Shown: positions 54,598-63,998 of the stretch, piece by piece
Layout of the letters: every line of letters begins with the position of its first letter
Position numbering within the stretch: position 1 is the first letter of the stretch
Assembly: GCA_016929335.1 (NCBI GenBank)
Contig: JAFGIY010000258.1
Location: forward strand, 78,393 to 142,392
Length of the DNA: 64,000 nt
DNA from: Acidobacteriota bacterium
GTDB lineage: Bacteria > Acidobacteriota > UBA6911
Reading direction: 5' to 3'
Made by a program: the position numbers and the translations under genes
The notes under the pieces: model-generated
The model's database searches: none
Seen by the model: the letters and a program-made list of their open reading frames with translations, nothing else
Told to the model about the DNA's origin: nothing

Positions 54598-55275
54598 TTA
54601 GAATGTTTTGGGTTCAGCCTTATAGAGCATGCGTGTATTTTGGATGGCTGAAAATGTGAATGTAATAATAAGTCCGGCGGAAGCGATAATGCCTCCGACG
54701 TCAAACAACAGATAAGGCCCATTTCCAAGGAAATTCACCCAAGGATCATGCAGCAGGTACAGTGTTCCAATTGCCAGAATGATCCGAAGCTCGGTTGGAC
54801 CTATGCGGAAGCGGGACAATTTAAAAATCTGCAGGACATGGGTTGCCAGAAACACCTCCGCTTCAACCAATGCGAAAGCTGCCAGCAGCAGAATGGCAAT
54901 CAGTTCATTCATATAGCCGGAAAGGGCAAGACCGCATAACAATGCCGCCGTGCCGAACAGATCAATGACATGGTCTACATAATAGCCGTATCGTGGCCTC
55001 TGGCAGTTCCGAACCCTGGCGAGAGTTCCGTCCAGGCTGTCTCCCAGCCAATTAGCCGCGAGCGAAATCACGACCAAAATCAGCGCATATTTGTTTTTGC
55101 TTGATGCCCAATAGCCGGCGCCGGCAGTCAGCATCGCGCCGAGTCCCAGCAGTGTAAGATGATCGGAATGAATCCATCGTGGAAGCCTTCGGGCAAGCCA
55201 AAGCAACGCCTTTTTCTCCGGCACTTCCAGCAATCCACCATATTCTCGAACGTGCATAAACGGGATTTCTTTCAT
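54598..55275 (-). CDS. CDP-alcohol phosphatidyltransferase
   Basis: A 225-aa membrane enzyme with about six helices. The family motif DGxxAR(x8-9)GxxxDxxxD is seen as DSLDGTLARVRNCQRPRY then GYYVDHVID near residue 80. It moves an alcohol (for example glycerol phosphate, inositol phosphate or ethanolamine-like) onto CDP-diacylglycerol, or makes a non-phospholipid such as an inositol polyol ester; the substrate cannot be read from sequence. It lies 39 bp upstream of the GtrA fusion gene. Confidence 0.85.
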   Translation of the reverse strand: MKEIPFMHVREYGGLLEVPEKKALLWLARRLPRWIHSDHLTLLGLGAMLTAGAGYWASSKNKYALILVVISLAANWLGDSLDGTLARVRNCQRPRYGYYVDHVIDLFGTAALLCGLALSGYMNELIAILLLAAFALVEAEVFLATHVLQIFKLSRFRIGPTELRIILAIGTLYLLHDPWVNFLGNGPYLLFDVGGIIASAGLIITFTFSAIQNTRMLYKAEPKTF

Positions 55276-55529
55276 ACCCCTTAACTCCTTTCATTAAGCT
55301 AATGCGAAAAAGAGGAATTATGCGGATCAAATTTCTGCCCCGCATTTCCGGCAGAATCTCTGCTGTATCATCGATCCGGTCAAGGTGTATCGGAAGCTAT
55401 TGCCGCATTATTTATGATGAAACTTGAATTGTTGAGCTTGCTCCATGCAACGGCTGTCAGTAGAATGGTTTGGCAGGAACTGCCGGATAATTGTGAACAG
55501 AAGTAAGTTATCTATAGGAAGATAAAAAG

Positions 55530-57032
55530 ATGCGATGGGAAATCAACACCCGAGTCCCCTTTAATTCGTTTCAATATTTTGAAAAAACGATGATCGCGCC
55601 AAACGGATTTCGTGAATACGATCTTCGTTGGCTATTGGGAAAAGAGATTAATCCCAACGGATTTGTGTTGATGGGACGAAGCTATGGGACATATCTCCTA
55701 AGAGTTCTGGGCAAATCGCAGGCTATCATCGGACATGATTTCCGGGCGTATAGTCAGAATTTAAGCTTCGCCTTTATTGTCGGGCTTCTTTCTTCCGGGG
55801 TAGATGTGATCGATATCGGGCTGGCTATCACACCCATGGTCTATTTTGCACAGCACCATTTACAATGCGACGGCGCGGCTGCAATTACGGCCAGCCATAA
55901 TGAAAACGGATGGACCGGCATAAAGCTTGCCAAGGGGCTCTCTTCGACTCTGGGCCCCGACGATATTCAGCTGCTGCGCGGCATTGTTGAGAAAGGCGAT
56001 TTTGAAAGCGGCCGGGGAGAGTATCGATCAGTCGAAGGCATATTTGATGAATATCTGAAGGATATCCTGAAAGCGGGTCGCCTGGCTCGGCTGCCGAAGG
56101 TTGTTTTTGCCGCGGGGAACGGAACTGCCGGCTTATACGGACCGGCCGTTCTGCGCGCATTGGGATGCGACGTCGTCGAGCTCCACTGTGAAGGCGATTG
56201 GGATTTCCCGAATCATAATCCGAATCCTGAGGACGTGGCTTTCCTGAAGAGCATCAGTGAAGCGATCAAGGCAAATGGTGCTGAAATCGGAATCGGCATC
56301 GACGGAGATGGAGACAGGATCGGTGTTGTGGACGATCAGGGGAGGGAAGTTTTCTCGGATAAACTGGGCTTATTGATTGCCCGCTGGATCTGTCCGAAAT
56401 ATCCCAATCGCAGTATTGTGATTGATGTTAAAAGCACGGGTCTTTTCCATGACGATCCCATCCTGAAGAAAAATCACTGCCCTGTCATTACGTGGAAAAC
56501 AGGACATTCCTACATTAAAGCAAAGGTTGCCGAATCCCATGCCCTGGCCGGCTTTGAAAAGAGTGGACACTGGTTCTTCAACGATCCTTTAGGGCGCGGC
56601 TATGATGATGCGCTCGGTTCGGCAGCCCATCTGCTGCGGATGCTGGTCGAATCGGGTCATTCGCTGTCTTCGCTCGTCGACGCATTGCCGAAAACCTGGC
56701 AATCCCCGACGCTGGGAGTCTTCTGCGCCGACAACGAAAAGTACAAGGTTGTCGAACAGGTAGTTAAACTGTATGAACAGGATAAACAGAATGGTGTTGT
56801 CATCGGCGGGCAGCCTATTAAGGAACTGGTAACTGTGAATGGAGTCCGGTTCATTCTGCAGGATGACAGCTGGGGACTGGTCCGCGCCTCATCCAACAAG
56901 CCTTCCCTCGTCATCGTGGCCGAATCAAATACCTCCCGGGATCAGCTTTACGACATTGTTGAGCATATTCAAGCGAGACTGGCCGGGACCGGCAAAATCG
57001 GAGAATATGACCAGCAAATGGAGCCGCGCTGA
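55530..57032 (+). CDS. Phosphohexomutase (phosphomannomutase/phosphoglucomutase type)
   Basis: A 500-aa alpha-D-phosphohexomutase. The phosphoserine loop is AAITASHNENGWTG near residue 115, where the usual TASHNP is TASHNEN, as in some PMM/PGM members. The metal loop IGIDGDGDRIGVVDDQG (about 255) and the sugar-binding GFEKSGHWFFND (about 345) follow. It may supply hexose-1-phosphate for nucleotide sugars used with the neighbouring glycosyltransferase. Opens a run of four plus-strand genes or a pair of operons. Confidence 0.88.
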   Translation: MRWEINTRVPFNSFQYFEKTMIAPNGFREYDLRWLLGKEINPNGFVLMGRSYGTYLLRVLGKSQAIIGHDFRAYSQNLSFAFIVGLLSSGVDVIDIGLAITPMVYFAQHHLQCDGAAAITASHNENGWTGIKLAKGLSSTLGPDDIQLLRGIVEKGDFESGRGEYRSVEGIFDEYLKDILKAGRLARLPKVVFAAGNGTAGLYGPAVLRALGCDVVELHCEGDWDFPNHNPNPEDVAFLKSISEAIKANGAEIGIGIDGDGDRIGVVDDQGREVFSDKLGLLIARWICPKYPNRSIVIDVKSTGLFHDDPILKKNHCPVITWKTGHSYIKAKVAESHALAGFEKSGHWFFNDPLGRGYDDALGSAAHLLRMLVESGHSLSSLVDALPKTWQSPTLGVFCADNEKYKVVEQVVKLYEQDKQNGVVIGGQPIKELVTVNGVRFILQDDSWGLVRASSNKPSLVIVAESNTSRDQLYDIVEHIQARLAGTGKIGEYDQQMEPR

Positions 57033-57074
57033 TCATTTCATTTTTGAAAACTCAAGCGAAATGCAGGTGTCAAA

Positions 57075-58019
57075 ATGCGTAATTTGATCATTATCGGATC
57101 GGGACCCGCCGGATATACTGCAGCTATTTATGCGGCAAGAGCGGGCCTTTCGCCCATGATACTGGCATCAGAACCTAAAGGGGATCAAATGCCGGGCGGA
57201 CAGCTCATGCTCACCACTGGCGTGGAGAACTTTCCCGGATTTCCGGAAGGAGTGCAGGGCCCGGATTTGATGGAGATGATGAAAAAACAGGCCGTGCGCT
57301 TCGGCACCGAGATGATTGAGGAAGATGCCGAAGAAGCGGATTTTAAACCGGGCGGTCCCTTCCGGCTCCGATCCCTGTCCGGATGGCATGAATGCCGTTC
57401 TGTCATTGTAGCCACCGGCGCCACGGCGAAATGGCTTCAGCTGCCCGATGAATCCAGATTTCGCAGTCGCGGGCTATCTGCCTGCGCGGTTTGTGACGGG
57501 CTCTTCTTTCGGAATCAGGAAGTCATGGTTGTCGGCGGCGGCGATACCGCGATCGAGGAAGCCCTTACACTCGCTAATCATGCATCCAAGGTGACGGTCG
57601 TGCACCGCAGAGATCAGTTGCGAGCGAGCCAGATCATGCAAAAGAGGGCTTCCGAAAATCCAAAGATTCACTTTTTGTGGAATACCGTTTTAACCGGATA
57701 TGTGGGCGAAGACCTCCTCCAGGCTGCCGCGCTGAAAGACGTCGTTACCGGAAGGGAATGGGTGGAGCCGGTGTCGGGCATTTTTATGGGAATCGGTCAT
57801 CATCCGAATACGGAGTTCCTTCAGGGTGTCGTCGAGCTTGATGAACAAGGATACGTCGTCACGCGCAACGGAGTGGAAACGAGCATGGATGGAGTGTTTG
57901 CTGCCGGCGATGTACAGGACAGGTACTATCGACAGGCGATTACGGCTGCAGGCTTCGGCTGCATGGCCGCACTGAAAGCTGAACGGTGGCTGCAAGCCAA
58001 CCCCGCAAAGACGCAGTGA
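57075..58019 (+). CDS. trxB: Thioredoxin reductase
   Basis: A 314-aa flavoenzyme that reduces thioredoxin with NADPH. FAD-binding IIGSGPAGYTAAIYAARAGL is at the N-terminus, the redox CAVCDG pair near residue 135-140, and VVGGGDTAIEEAL is the NADPH site. The C-terminal GVFAAGDVQDRYYRQAITAAGFGCMAA is standard. Its stop overlaps the glycosyltransferase start by a few bases, an unusual neighbour for trxB. Confidence 0.95.
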   Translation: MRNLIIIGSGPAGYTAAIYAARAGLSPMILASEPKGDQMPGGQLMLTTGVENFPGFPEGVQGPDLMEMMKKQAVRFGTEMIEEDAEEADFKPGGPFRLRSLSGWHECRSVIVATGATAKWLQLPDESRFRSRGLSACAVCDGLFFRNQEVMVVGGGDTAIEEALTLANHASKVTVVHRRDQLRASQIMQKRASENPKIHFLWNTVLTGYVGEDLLQAAALKDVVTGREWVEPVSGIFMGIGHHPNTEFLQGVVELDEQGYVVTRNGVETSMDGVFAAGDVQDRYYRQAITAAGFGCMAALKAERWLQANPAKTQ

Positions 58020-59119
58020 ACACACAAAATAAGCATTCCATCGCGTACTATATCAGTGCTCACGGCTACGGGCACGGAGTGCGCTCCTGCGGCATCATCC
58101 GGGCAATCAATGAGCTATACCCGCAACTGAATGTCCGGATTATCAGCACGCTTCCATCAGACTTCCTGAAAATCCAGTTTCCATCAGTCCGGAATTTTGT
58201 CCGGACGGAGTCTTTCGATATCGGTATGACGCAGATCGACTCGATCCGCGTGGATATTTCGTCTACGCTGGCAAGAATCACGCAGCTGTATTCAAGACGA
58301 AAGGAACTCGTAAAGAAAGAAGCGGATTATCTGATTCAACAGGGGATCGGTCTCGTAGTCGTGGACATCCCCGCTCTTCCTCTTGAAGCGGCGGCCCTGG
58401 CCGGCATTCCTGGAATCGCGATAGGCAATTTTTCCTGGGATTGGATTTATTCCGAATTTTTGCCTCAAAATCCTGCCTGGGGGCCCATCATAGAAATCAT
58501 CCGCTATCAATATTCGGAAGCCGATTTGCTGCTGCGGTTGCCATTCTGCGACCGCATGGATGCTTTTCGCCATATTGAAGATGTTCCACTGGTGACGACT
58601 CCAGGCAGATCAAGGCGGGAGGAGATTGTCCAGACAACATGGGCGGATACTTCCAAAAGGTGGATTCTTCTGTCTTTCACCACTCTGGAATGGAGTATTG
58701 CTGCGCGGGAAAGAGCCGCTCGCATCGGTGATTACGAATTCTTCACGGTTCGTCCGCTGGAATGGCCCGGAAGCGGAATTCATCCCTTGGATCCCGAACA
58801 GATGCCTTTTTCAGACATGCTGGCTTCAATGGATGCCGTCATTTCCAAACCGGGCTTCGGCATTCTATCGGACTGCATAGCCAACAAAAAGCCGTTGATT
58901 TATGCAGACCGAAGCAGCTTTCTGGAATATCGGGTTCTTATCGAAGCAATAAAGAAATATGTCCGGCATGTCCATATCCCTGCTGCCAGGCTTTATCAGG
59001 GTGATTTGCAGCAAAGCCTGGATGGAATCTGGGAAAGCCCGGAGCCTTCAGAGATATTGCAGACCGGGGGAGACAAAATCGCCGCGCATCGGATTGCGGA
59101 ATTCCTGAAGCTGCGATAA
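58016..59119 (+). CDS. GT-B glycosyltransferase-like protein
   Basis: A 367-aa protein with a GT-B plan. AYYISAHGYGHGVRSCGIIRAI at the N-terminus has a GHxxR signature like MurG/PseG-type proteins, and FSDMLASMDAVISKPGFGILSDCIANKKPLIYADR near residue 265 is the nucleotide-sugar region. It resembles L-arabinokinase-like N-terminal and glycosyltransferase families; donor and acceptor are unknown. GTG 58016 overlaps the trxB stop by 4 bp. An in-frame start at 57986 lies inside trxB. Confidence 0.75.
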   Translation: MNTQNKHSIAYYISAHGYGHGVRSCGIIRAINELYPQLNVRIISTLPSDFLKIQFPSVRNFVRTESFDIGMTQIDSIRVDISSTLARITQLYSRRKELVKKEADYLIQQGIGLVVVDIPALPLEAAALAGIPGIAIGNFSWDWIYSEFLPQNPAWGPIIEIIRYQYSEADLLLRLPFCDRMDAFRHIEDVPLVTTPGRSRREEIVQTTWADTSKRWILLSFTTLEWSIAARERAARIGDYEFFTVRPLEWPGSGIHPLDPEQMPFSDMLASMDAVISKPGFGILSDCIANKKPLIYADRSSFLEYRVLIEAIKKYVRHVHIPAARLYQGDLQQSLDGIWESPEPSEILQTGGDKIAAHRIAEFLKLR

Positions 59120-59146
59120 ATATTGCATAGGCAGATGTTCCTCGGA

Positions 59147-59818
59147 TCAGGCATAAGCCGGGAATCCCCAGCTGGAGAGATCCAGTTCATTCAAGCTGCG
59201 GATGATCTGATGCGCGCCGGAATAGACCCGATCATCCATGTTTGGATCGGGTACCGCAACGGCAAACATCCCTGCCGCTCGCGCCGCCTCGATGCCGGCC
59301 GGCGAATCTTCCACCACCAGGCAATGGGATGGATCTGCCCGCAGTCTTTCTGCAGCGAGCAAAAAGATATCCGGCGCCGGTTTCCCTTGACGGATTTCCG
59401 GATCATCGCCAAAAACCACACACTGGAAAATCTTATACCACTCTTTGTGGTGCGTGATCTTCAGATCGAAATAATAGCGGTCGGAACTTGTAGCTACAGC
59501 CTGAGGAATGCCGAGTCCGTGCAGATGCATGGTCAAATGCACAGCTCCAGGCATAGGTTCGGCTTGTGGGAACATCTCTTTCAGAAGATGCTTCCGTTCT
59601 TCGAGATACTCGGCAACGGAAAAGGGAAGCTGTAGTGCATTAATAATCACATTAGCCGAATCCTCGGCGCGGAGACCGATCATTTTTGATTTTACCGCCC
59701 AGTCAAATACCTTACCGAAACGGGCGGCCATGATTTGATGTGCCTTGGTATAAAAAGGTTCTGTGTCCAGAAGCAGTCCGTCATTGTCGTAGATTATGTG
59801 AGTAATTTCAGGCGCCAT
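59147..59818 (-). CDS. HAD-superfamily phosphatase
   Basis: A 223-aa hydrolase of the HDHD1/PGP-type. Motif I is IIYDNDGLLLDTEP, with both aspartates kept (DND in place of DMD). Motif II is ATSSDRYYFDLK, motif III lysine GKPAPDIFLLAAE and motif IV VVEDSPAGIEAARAAG. It should dephosphorylate a small metabolite such as pseudouridine or sugar phosphate. ATG 59818 is chosen; a TTG 30 bp earlier is possible. Confidence 0.88.
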   Translation of the reverse strand: MAPEITHIIYDNDGLLLDTEPFYTKAHQIMAARFGKVFDWAVKSKMIGLRAEDSANVIINALQLPFSVAEYLEERKHLLKEMFPQAEPMPGAVHLTMHLHGLGIPQAVATSSDRYYFDLKITHHKEWYKIFQCVVFGDDPEIRQGKPAPDIFLLAAERLRADPSHCLVVEDSPAGIEAARAAGMFAVAVPDPNMDDRVYSGAHQIIRSLNELDLSSWGFPAYA

Positions 59819-59851
59819 ATCCAATCCAATATGCAAATCGAATTTCAAGAA

Positions 59852-60550
59852 CTACATTTTTATGATGCCGACAAAAATATCATAAATGGCATGAGCAGAA
59901 GCAGTCACACCAAATCCTCGCGTTACAAACAGGGCTGAAAAATAAAGCCCTGCGACCATCCGCTGCAAAAAGCTCCCAAGAGAAAAGGCGTCTCCTGAAG
60001 GCCCGATATAATGAAAAACGGAAAACAGAAACGCAGCAAGAACAGTCGCTGCCACTATTCCTGCCCTTTTACTGGAAATAACATGGCGGGAAACGACGAT
60101 CAGGAAGCCCAGAAGAAATCCCCTGAAAACCAGTTCCTCATAGATGCCGGCACCGCAGTAGAGAACCAGATCCGCGAATCCTCCTCCCTTTCTGCTCATT
60201 GCGAGGCTCAGATGCGTGCTGAACCAGCCGAAAGTGAAGAGCAAAATCAAAGCAAAACATGCGCTTTCCAGGAAATAGACCAGAAGCATCCCGGATTTGA
60301 TCTTCCAGGTTGCCCGTGTGCGAAGCTGCCAGATAGTAAAGCTGGCTATCAGTACCAGCACAGATCCAAACATCGAATGAACGGAAAACAGACTGAGGAT
60401 CCGGATGATTAAAGCATCCGCCCCGTTAATGTAAGTAGTATTCAGAACGAGAGTGCCGGCGTGATAGACGCATAAAAAGGGGAGTACCAGTGCCGCCGAA
60501 TAAATGGGCCGGCGAGTCTCTTTCAGATAGCCCCGCAGTTTCCAGTTCAT
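59852..60550 (-). CDS. CPBP-family membrane protease (CAAX/Abi type)
   Basis: A 232-aa integral membrane protein with about six helices. The glutamate motif is YEELVFRGFLLGFLI near residue 142, and the histidine motifs SVFHYIG and SAHAIYDIFVGI follow near 180 and 222. All three zinc-ligand motifs are intact. Such proteins process prenylated or signal peptides, or protect against self-made peptides; the partner here is unknown. It lies 33 bp upstream of the HAD gene on the same strand. Confidence 0.85.
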   Translation of the reverse strand: MNWKLRGYLKETRRPIYSAALVLPFLCVYHAGTLVLNTTYINGADALIIRILSLFSVHSMFGSVLVLIASFTIWQLRTRATWKIKSGMLLVYFLESACFALILLFTFGWFSTHLSLAMSRKGGGFADLVLYCGAGIYEELVFRGFLLGFLIVVSRHVISSKRAGIVAATVLAAFLFSVFHYIGPSGDAFSLGSFLQRMVAGLYFSALFVTRGFGVTASAHAIYDIFVGIIKM

Positions 60551-60646
60551 AGGTGATGCATGATAACCCAAGCTACTGGAAATGAAAGCAGAGACTCAAT
60601 CCCTGCCGTACATTTGCGGGAAAGGGTTTAGCCGGAAGTGATCGAA

Positions 60647-60665
60647 CCACGGCTAGAAGCCGTGG
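60647..60665. repeat. 8-bp hairpin repeat, plus CCGACC tandem nearby
   Basis: CCACGGCT and AGCCGTGG flank AGA, in the 426-bp gene-free region before moaA. Near 60771-60790 four hexamers of the CCGAYM type (CCGATA, CCGACC, CCGACC, CCGAAA) follow each other. A GCC/GGC pair occurs again near 60880. The region has the look of degenerate repeat DNA; no gene is supported. Confidence 0.45.
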
Positions 60666-60976
60666 CTTCAACCTGCCCCGCACAGCGGAACGACTTTTTG
60701 ATATCTCGGGGTCGGCTTTTAGTCATGGAGCATATCAATTGTGTTCGCACTCTATATCATTTCCGGTTCGATCCCGATACCGACCCCGACCCCGAAAAAA
60801 TCGGCTTCCATTCGTCTCATCACTCCATGTCAACGGCACGCCGGAGCGGCTTAGCCTGTCAGGGTCGCACGGCCCGAGGCCATGGGTTTGGCCGGAGCTA
60901 AGAAACTTCTAATCTGACTGGAAACCCATGATATCATTCGGGCGTAGATATATGTGATAACGGAGTTGTGTTGGCA

Positions 60977-62014
60977 ATGGAAACAGCAAGTACCGCGAAG
61001 GAAGATCTCAAGGACACTCTGGGACGTGCCATGAAGGATCTTCGGATCTCTGTCACGGACCGATGCAATTTCCGCTGCAGCTATTGTATGCCGCTCGATA
61101 AATACGAGTGGATAGACCGGAGTGAAATCCTTTCATTTGAAGAAATTACACGCCTTTCCCGGATCTTTGTCCGCCTCGGAGTTGAAGAGATAAGAATTAC
61201 GGGCGGCGAACCGCTTTTACGCCATGATCTCGAGGCCCTGGTGTCTCAACTGGCCCGACTGGAAGGGGTAAAGGATTTATCGCTTACAACCAACGCTTCA
61301 CTTTTAAGTGAAAAAGCAGCCGCATTGGCTGCCGCAGGATTGAACCGGGTTAATGCAAGTCTTGACACTATCCGTTCCGAAAAATTCAGGTTGATTACGC
61401 GACGGGATGATCTGGCCAATGTGCTCGAGGGATTGTCGGCTGCCAGACGGCACGGAATGAATCCAATAAAGATTAACTCCGTAATTCAGCGCGGTATTAA
61501 TGACGACGATATTCTCGAATTGGTTGAATTTTCACGACAGCACGGTTTCTGGATCCGGTTTATTGAGTATATGGATGTTGGCAATTCGAACAACTGGATT
61601 TCCGATAAAATGGTTTCAAAAATCGAAATCCTGGAGACGATTCATGCCCGCTATCCCTTAAAGGAGATCGGAAGGGCGGATGGCAGCGCTCCCGCAGTCA
61701 ATTACCAATTCCTTGATGGTATCGGAAATATTGGAGTTATAGCATCGGTGACGGAACCCTTCTGCGCCGGATGCACGCGCGCGAGGCTGACGGCTGATGG
61801 CAGATTAGTGATGTGTCTTTTCGCAGACCAGAGCCTGGATCTGAAGAGGCTGCTGCGAAGTGGCGCGGACGACGAAGCCATTCTCTCTTTTATCCGTTCT
61901 GCCTGGATCGCCAGAACAGACCGTTACTCGGAAGAGCGGCTTGAAGCTATGAATTCGGGCGATTACCAACCCAGACAGCGCCGCAAAATTGAGATGATAA
62001 GCCTTGGCGGCTAA
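60977..62014 (+). CDS. moaA: GTP 3',8-cyclase MoaA
   Basis: A 345-aa radical SAM enzyme that starts molybdenum cofactor synthesis from GTP. The N-terminal cluster motif SVTDRCNFRCSYCMP is near residue 30, followed by EIRITGGEPLLRHDLE. The C-terminal cluster FCAGCTRARLTADGRLVMCLF near residue 258 and the final double glycine (ISLGG), needed for MoaC-linked catalysis, are present. No other moa gene lies in the window. ATG 60977 (CGGAG 11 nt upstream) is chosen over a GTG at 60968. Confidence 0.95.
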   Translation: METASTAKEDLKDTLGRAMKDLRISVTDRCNFRCSYCMPLDKYEWIDRSEILSFEEITRLSRIFVRLGVEEIRITGGEPLLRHDLEALVSQLARLEGVKDLSLTTNASLLSEKAAALAAAGLNRVNASLDTIRSEKFRLITRRDDLANVLEGLSAARRHGMNPIKINSVIQRGINDDDILELVEFSRQHGFWIRFIEYMDVGNSNNWISDKMVSKIEILETIHARYPLKEIGRADGSAPAVNYQFLDGIGNIGVIASVTEPFCAGCTRARLTADGRLVMCLFADQSLDLKRLLRSGADDEAILSFIRSAWIARTDRYSEERLEAMNSGDYQPRQRRKIEMISLGG

Positions 62015-62103
62015 TGCGCCATGGATCTCTTTGCACATAATTTGCAGTTCCGGATTCTCCGGCGCGCTTCCGACCTAAATCATTTATCCCAAATAAGATA
62101 GAT

Positions 62104-62116
62104 CGAATAATGCGGA
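62104..62116. repeat. Solo end of the MITE-like family
   Basis: CGAATAATGCGGA is identical to the right end of the element at 23883-23895, including the next TATG one or two bases on. Another copy of the other end, CCGCATTATTTATGA, is at 55403-55417. Neither has a partner end close by. Otherwise 62015-62321 shows nothing codable. Confidence 0.4.
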
Positions 62117-62321
62117 TATGGCGACTGGAAGTGCCAAATCTCCGAGAATGCGCGTTTGACGGGAAACTCGATCAGTCCTGAAAATGGGCTAACCTTATTT
62201 ACAAATTGCCCGATGAGACATACGCGCGATCCCTAGAATCCGTGAAGCTACGTTCCAGGCTGGCCGATTGCGCCGATTTGACGCAATTCGGAAAGCTGTT
62301 TTGCTTGAAAGGTTTTACCCC

Positions 62322-62438
62322 ATGATGCTTGTTGGATTGTTGGGCGGACTGATCGCCTTCGGGACTATACTAGCCACTTTTCGCTCTAAAATCAGATCAA
62401 AGAAGCCAACTCACGTTAATAGTATCAGCCTTCGATAA
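62322..62438 (+). CDS. Possible 38-aa single-span membrane peptide
   Basis: ATG ATG opens a 38-codon frame with AAAGG about 10 nt upstream. The product has one hydrophobic span (LVGLLGGLIAFGTILATF, residues 3-20), then a basic tail (RSKIRSKKPTH), a typical positive-inside small membrane protein. It lies alone in a 670-bp gap between moaA and the aldo/keto reductase. Coding is unproven, because so short a frame can arise by chance. Confidence 0.35.
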   Translation: MMLVGLLGGLIAFGTILATFRSKIRSKKPTHVNSISLR

Positions 62439-62684
62439 TGGTATGAATCCGCTTTGTTAGGAGGTCCGGTTGGAACATTCTTCCGGGCCTCCTATTTATC
62501 TGCGCCAGGTGTTGCCCCTTGGATCGGAAGCAGCAGTTATTGCCCGAAGCAGCCAGTAAAAAACGTTTTGCCTGTAATTCCTGTTGGATGCGGACTTTGA
62601 AGGTAGTAATCTGATCCGCAAAAAAATAACCGGGAAACCGGAGGAGATTTCCAACCATTGCTCCGCTATCGAACAGGAGACAAT

Positions 62685-63824
62685 ATGAAGCATAAAACCA
62701 CACGCAGGACATTTTTGCAGGCTGGAATAGTGATGCCGGCAGCGGGATTGGTCTCAGCCCGCAGTCCGGAGGTGCTTCTGCCAAAACCTCTGGGAGTCGT
62801 GTATAGGACCCTGGGCAAAACGGGATTAAAGGTAACGCCCGTCGGTTGCGGTGCAGGGGCGATTCCCGATCCCGATATTCTTGCCCGTGCTTTCGATCTG
62901 GGAGTCAATTATTTCGATACCGCCCGCATTTATGGTCAAGGCAAGAGCGAACAAATTCTGGGCAGGTTTTTGCAGGGCAAGCGCGATAAAGTCGTTCTCG
63001 CAAGCAAGACTTATTCGAATACGAAGGAAACAATTCTAAAAGATATTGAAACAAGTCTTAAGACGCTTGGCACGGATCACGTCGATATCTATCACCAGCA
63101 TTCGAGGCACACGCCAAAGGAGATAACGGATGAGATGATCGAGGCGATGGAACTGGTCAAGCAGCAGGGGAAAACGCGGTTCATCGGCGTCAGCACGCAT
63201 GATCCCAATGCCATGGTGGATTTTATCCTGAACGTCGGCAAATTCGATGCGGTCCAGACTACATACAGCTATGCCATTGGTGCTCCCTTCAGGGATGCCG
63301 CTATCGCCAAACTGCATAGTGCGGGGATAGGCGTTATCGCGATGAAGGTGGTCATAGCCACCGCCACGCCGGGGCCGATTCCGAAAGAGAATCATCTCTC
63401 AAACGAAGCCGGGCTCGCTGCTATCAAATGGGTTCTCCGCAATCCGGGAATCTCGACTACCGTGCCGTTCGCAGAGACGATTGCCGAAGTTGAGATCAAC
63501 GTCCGAGCCATGACGGAGGAATTTACCGCGCAGGACGAAAAAATACTTTTTGTTCGAAGCGAAGAGATAAGGGAGCTTTATTGCCGCATGTGTTTTGAGT
63601 GCAAGGGGAAATGTCCCAAAGGAGTTCCGGTCGCGGATGAATTGAGAATCCTTGCATATAATGACTTCGCCGGCAATTTTCACCAGGCGCGCGAAGCTTT
63701 CTGGGACCTGCCGCGGGAAATTCGCAATATCCGATGCAGCGATTGCGCTGAATGCGTGATTAAATGCAGAAACGGAGTCAAAGTGCGGGATCGCCTGATC
63801 CGCGCGCAGGAGCTATTATCTTAA
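62685..63824 (+). CDS. Tat-exported aldo/keto reductase with Fe-S tail
   Basis: A 379-aa oxidoreductase. The N-terminus KTTRRTFLQAGIVMPAAGL is a twin-arginine signal. The aldo/keto reductase barrel follows: YRTLGKTGLKVTPVGCG, ARAFDLGVNYFDTARIYGQGKSE with the catalytic aspartate and tyrosine, and VDIYHQHS with the histidine. After the barrel, CRMCFECKGKCPKG and IRCSDCAECVIKCRNGV give eight or more cysteines suited to two 4Fe-4S clusters. ATG 62685 has AGGAGA 5 nt upstream. The cluster tail suggests electron exchange rather than simple NADPH use. Confidence 0.88.
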   Translation: MKHKTTRRTFLQAGIVMPAAGLVSARSPEVLLPKPLGVVYRTLGKTGLKVTPVGCGAGAIPDPDILARAFDLGVNYFDTARIYGQGKSEQILGRFLQGKRDKVVLASKTYSNTKETILKDIETSLKTLGTDHVDIYHQHSRHTPKEITDEMIEAMELVKQQGKTRFIGVSTHDPNAMVDFILNVGKFDAVQTTYSYAIGAPFRDAAIAKLHSAGIGVIAMKVVIATATPGPIPKENHLSNEAGLAAIKWVLRNPGISTTVPFAETIAEVEINVRAMTEEFTAQDEKILFVRSEEIRELYCRMCFECKGKCPKGVPVADELRILAYNDFAGNFHQAREAFWDLPREIRNIRCSDCAECVIKCRNGVKVRDRLIRAQELLS

Positions 63825-63921
63825 AAAGCCGGCAGATGCACTCCGGCCATTGCCATGAGACCTTGGCTCATATTCCGGTAGTTTGCCGGCAATTCTTGAG
63901 TGATAGCTGCGCCAGGAAAGG

Positions 63922-63998
<77 letters not shown>

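Noticed and set aside
58003..58022. CGCAAAGACGCAGTGAAC as a copy of a dispersed repeat
   Set aside because: It forms the normal end of trxB and start of the next gene; similarity to the repeat words near 21190 is too short to trust.
62425..62784. A 119-codon minus-strand frame before the aldo/keto reductase
   Set aside because: Overlaps the Tat-signal coding region of a firm gene and has no signature.
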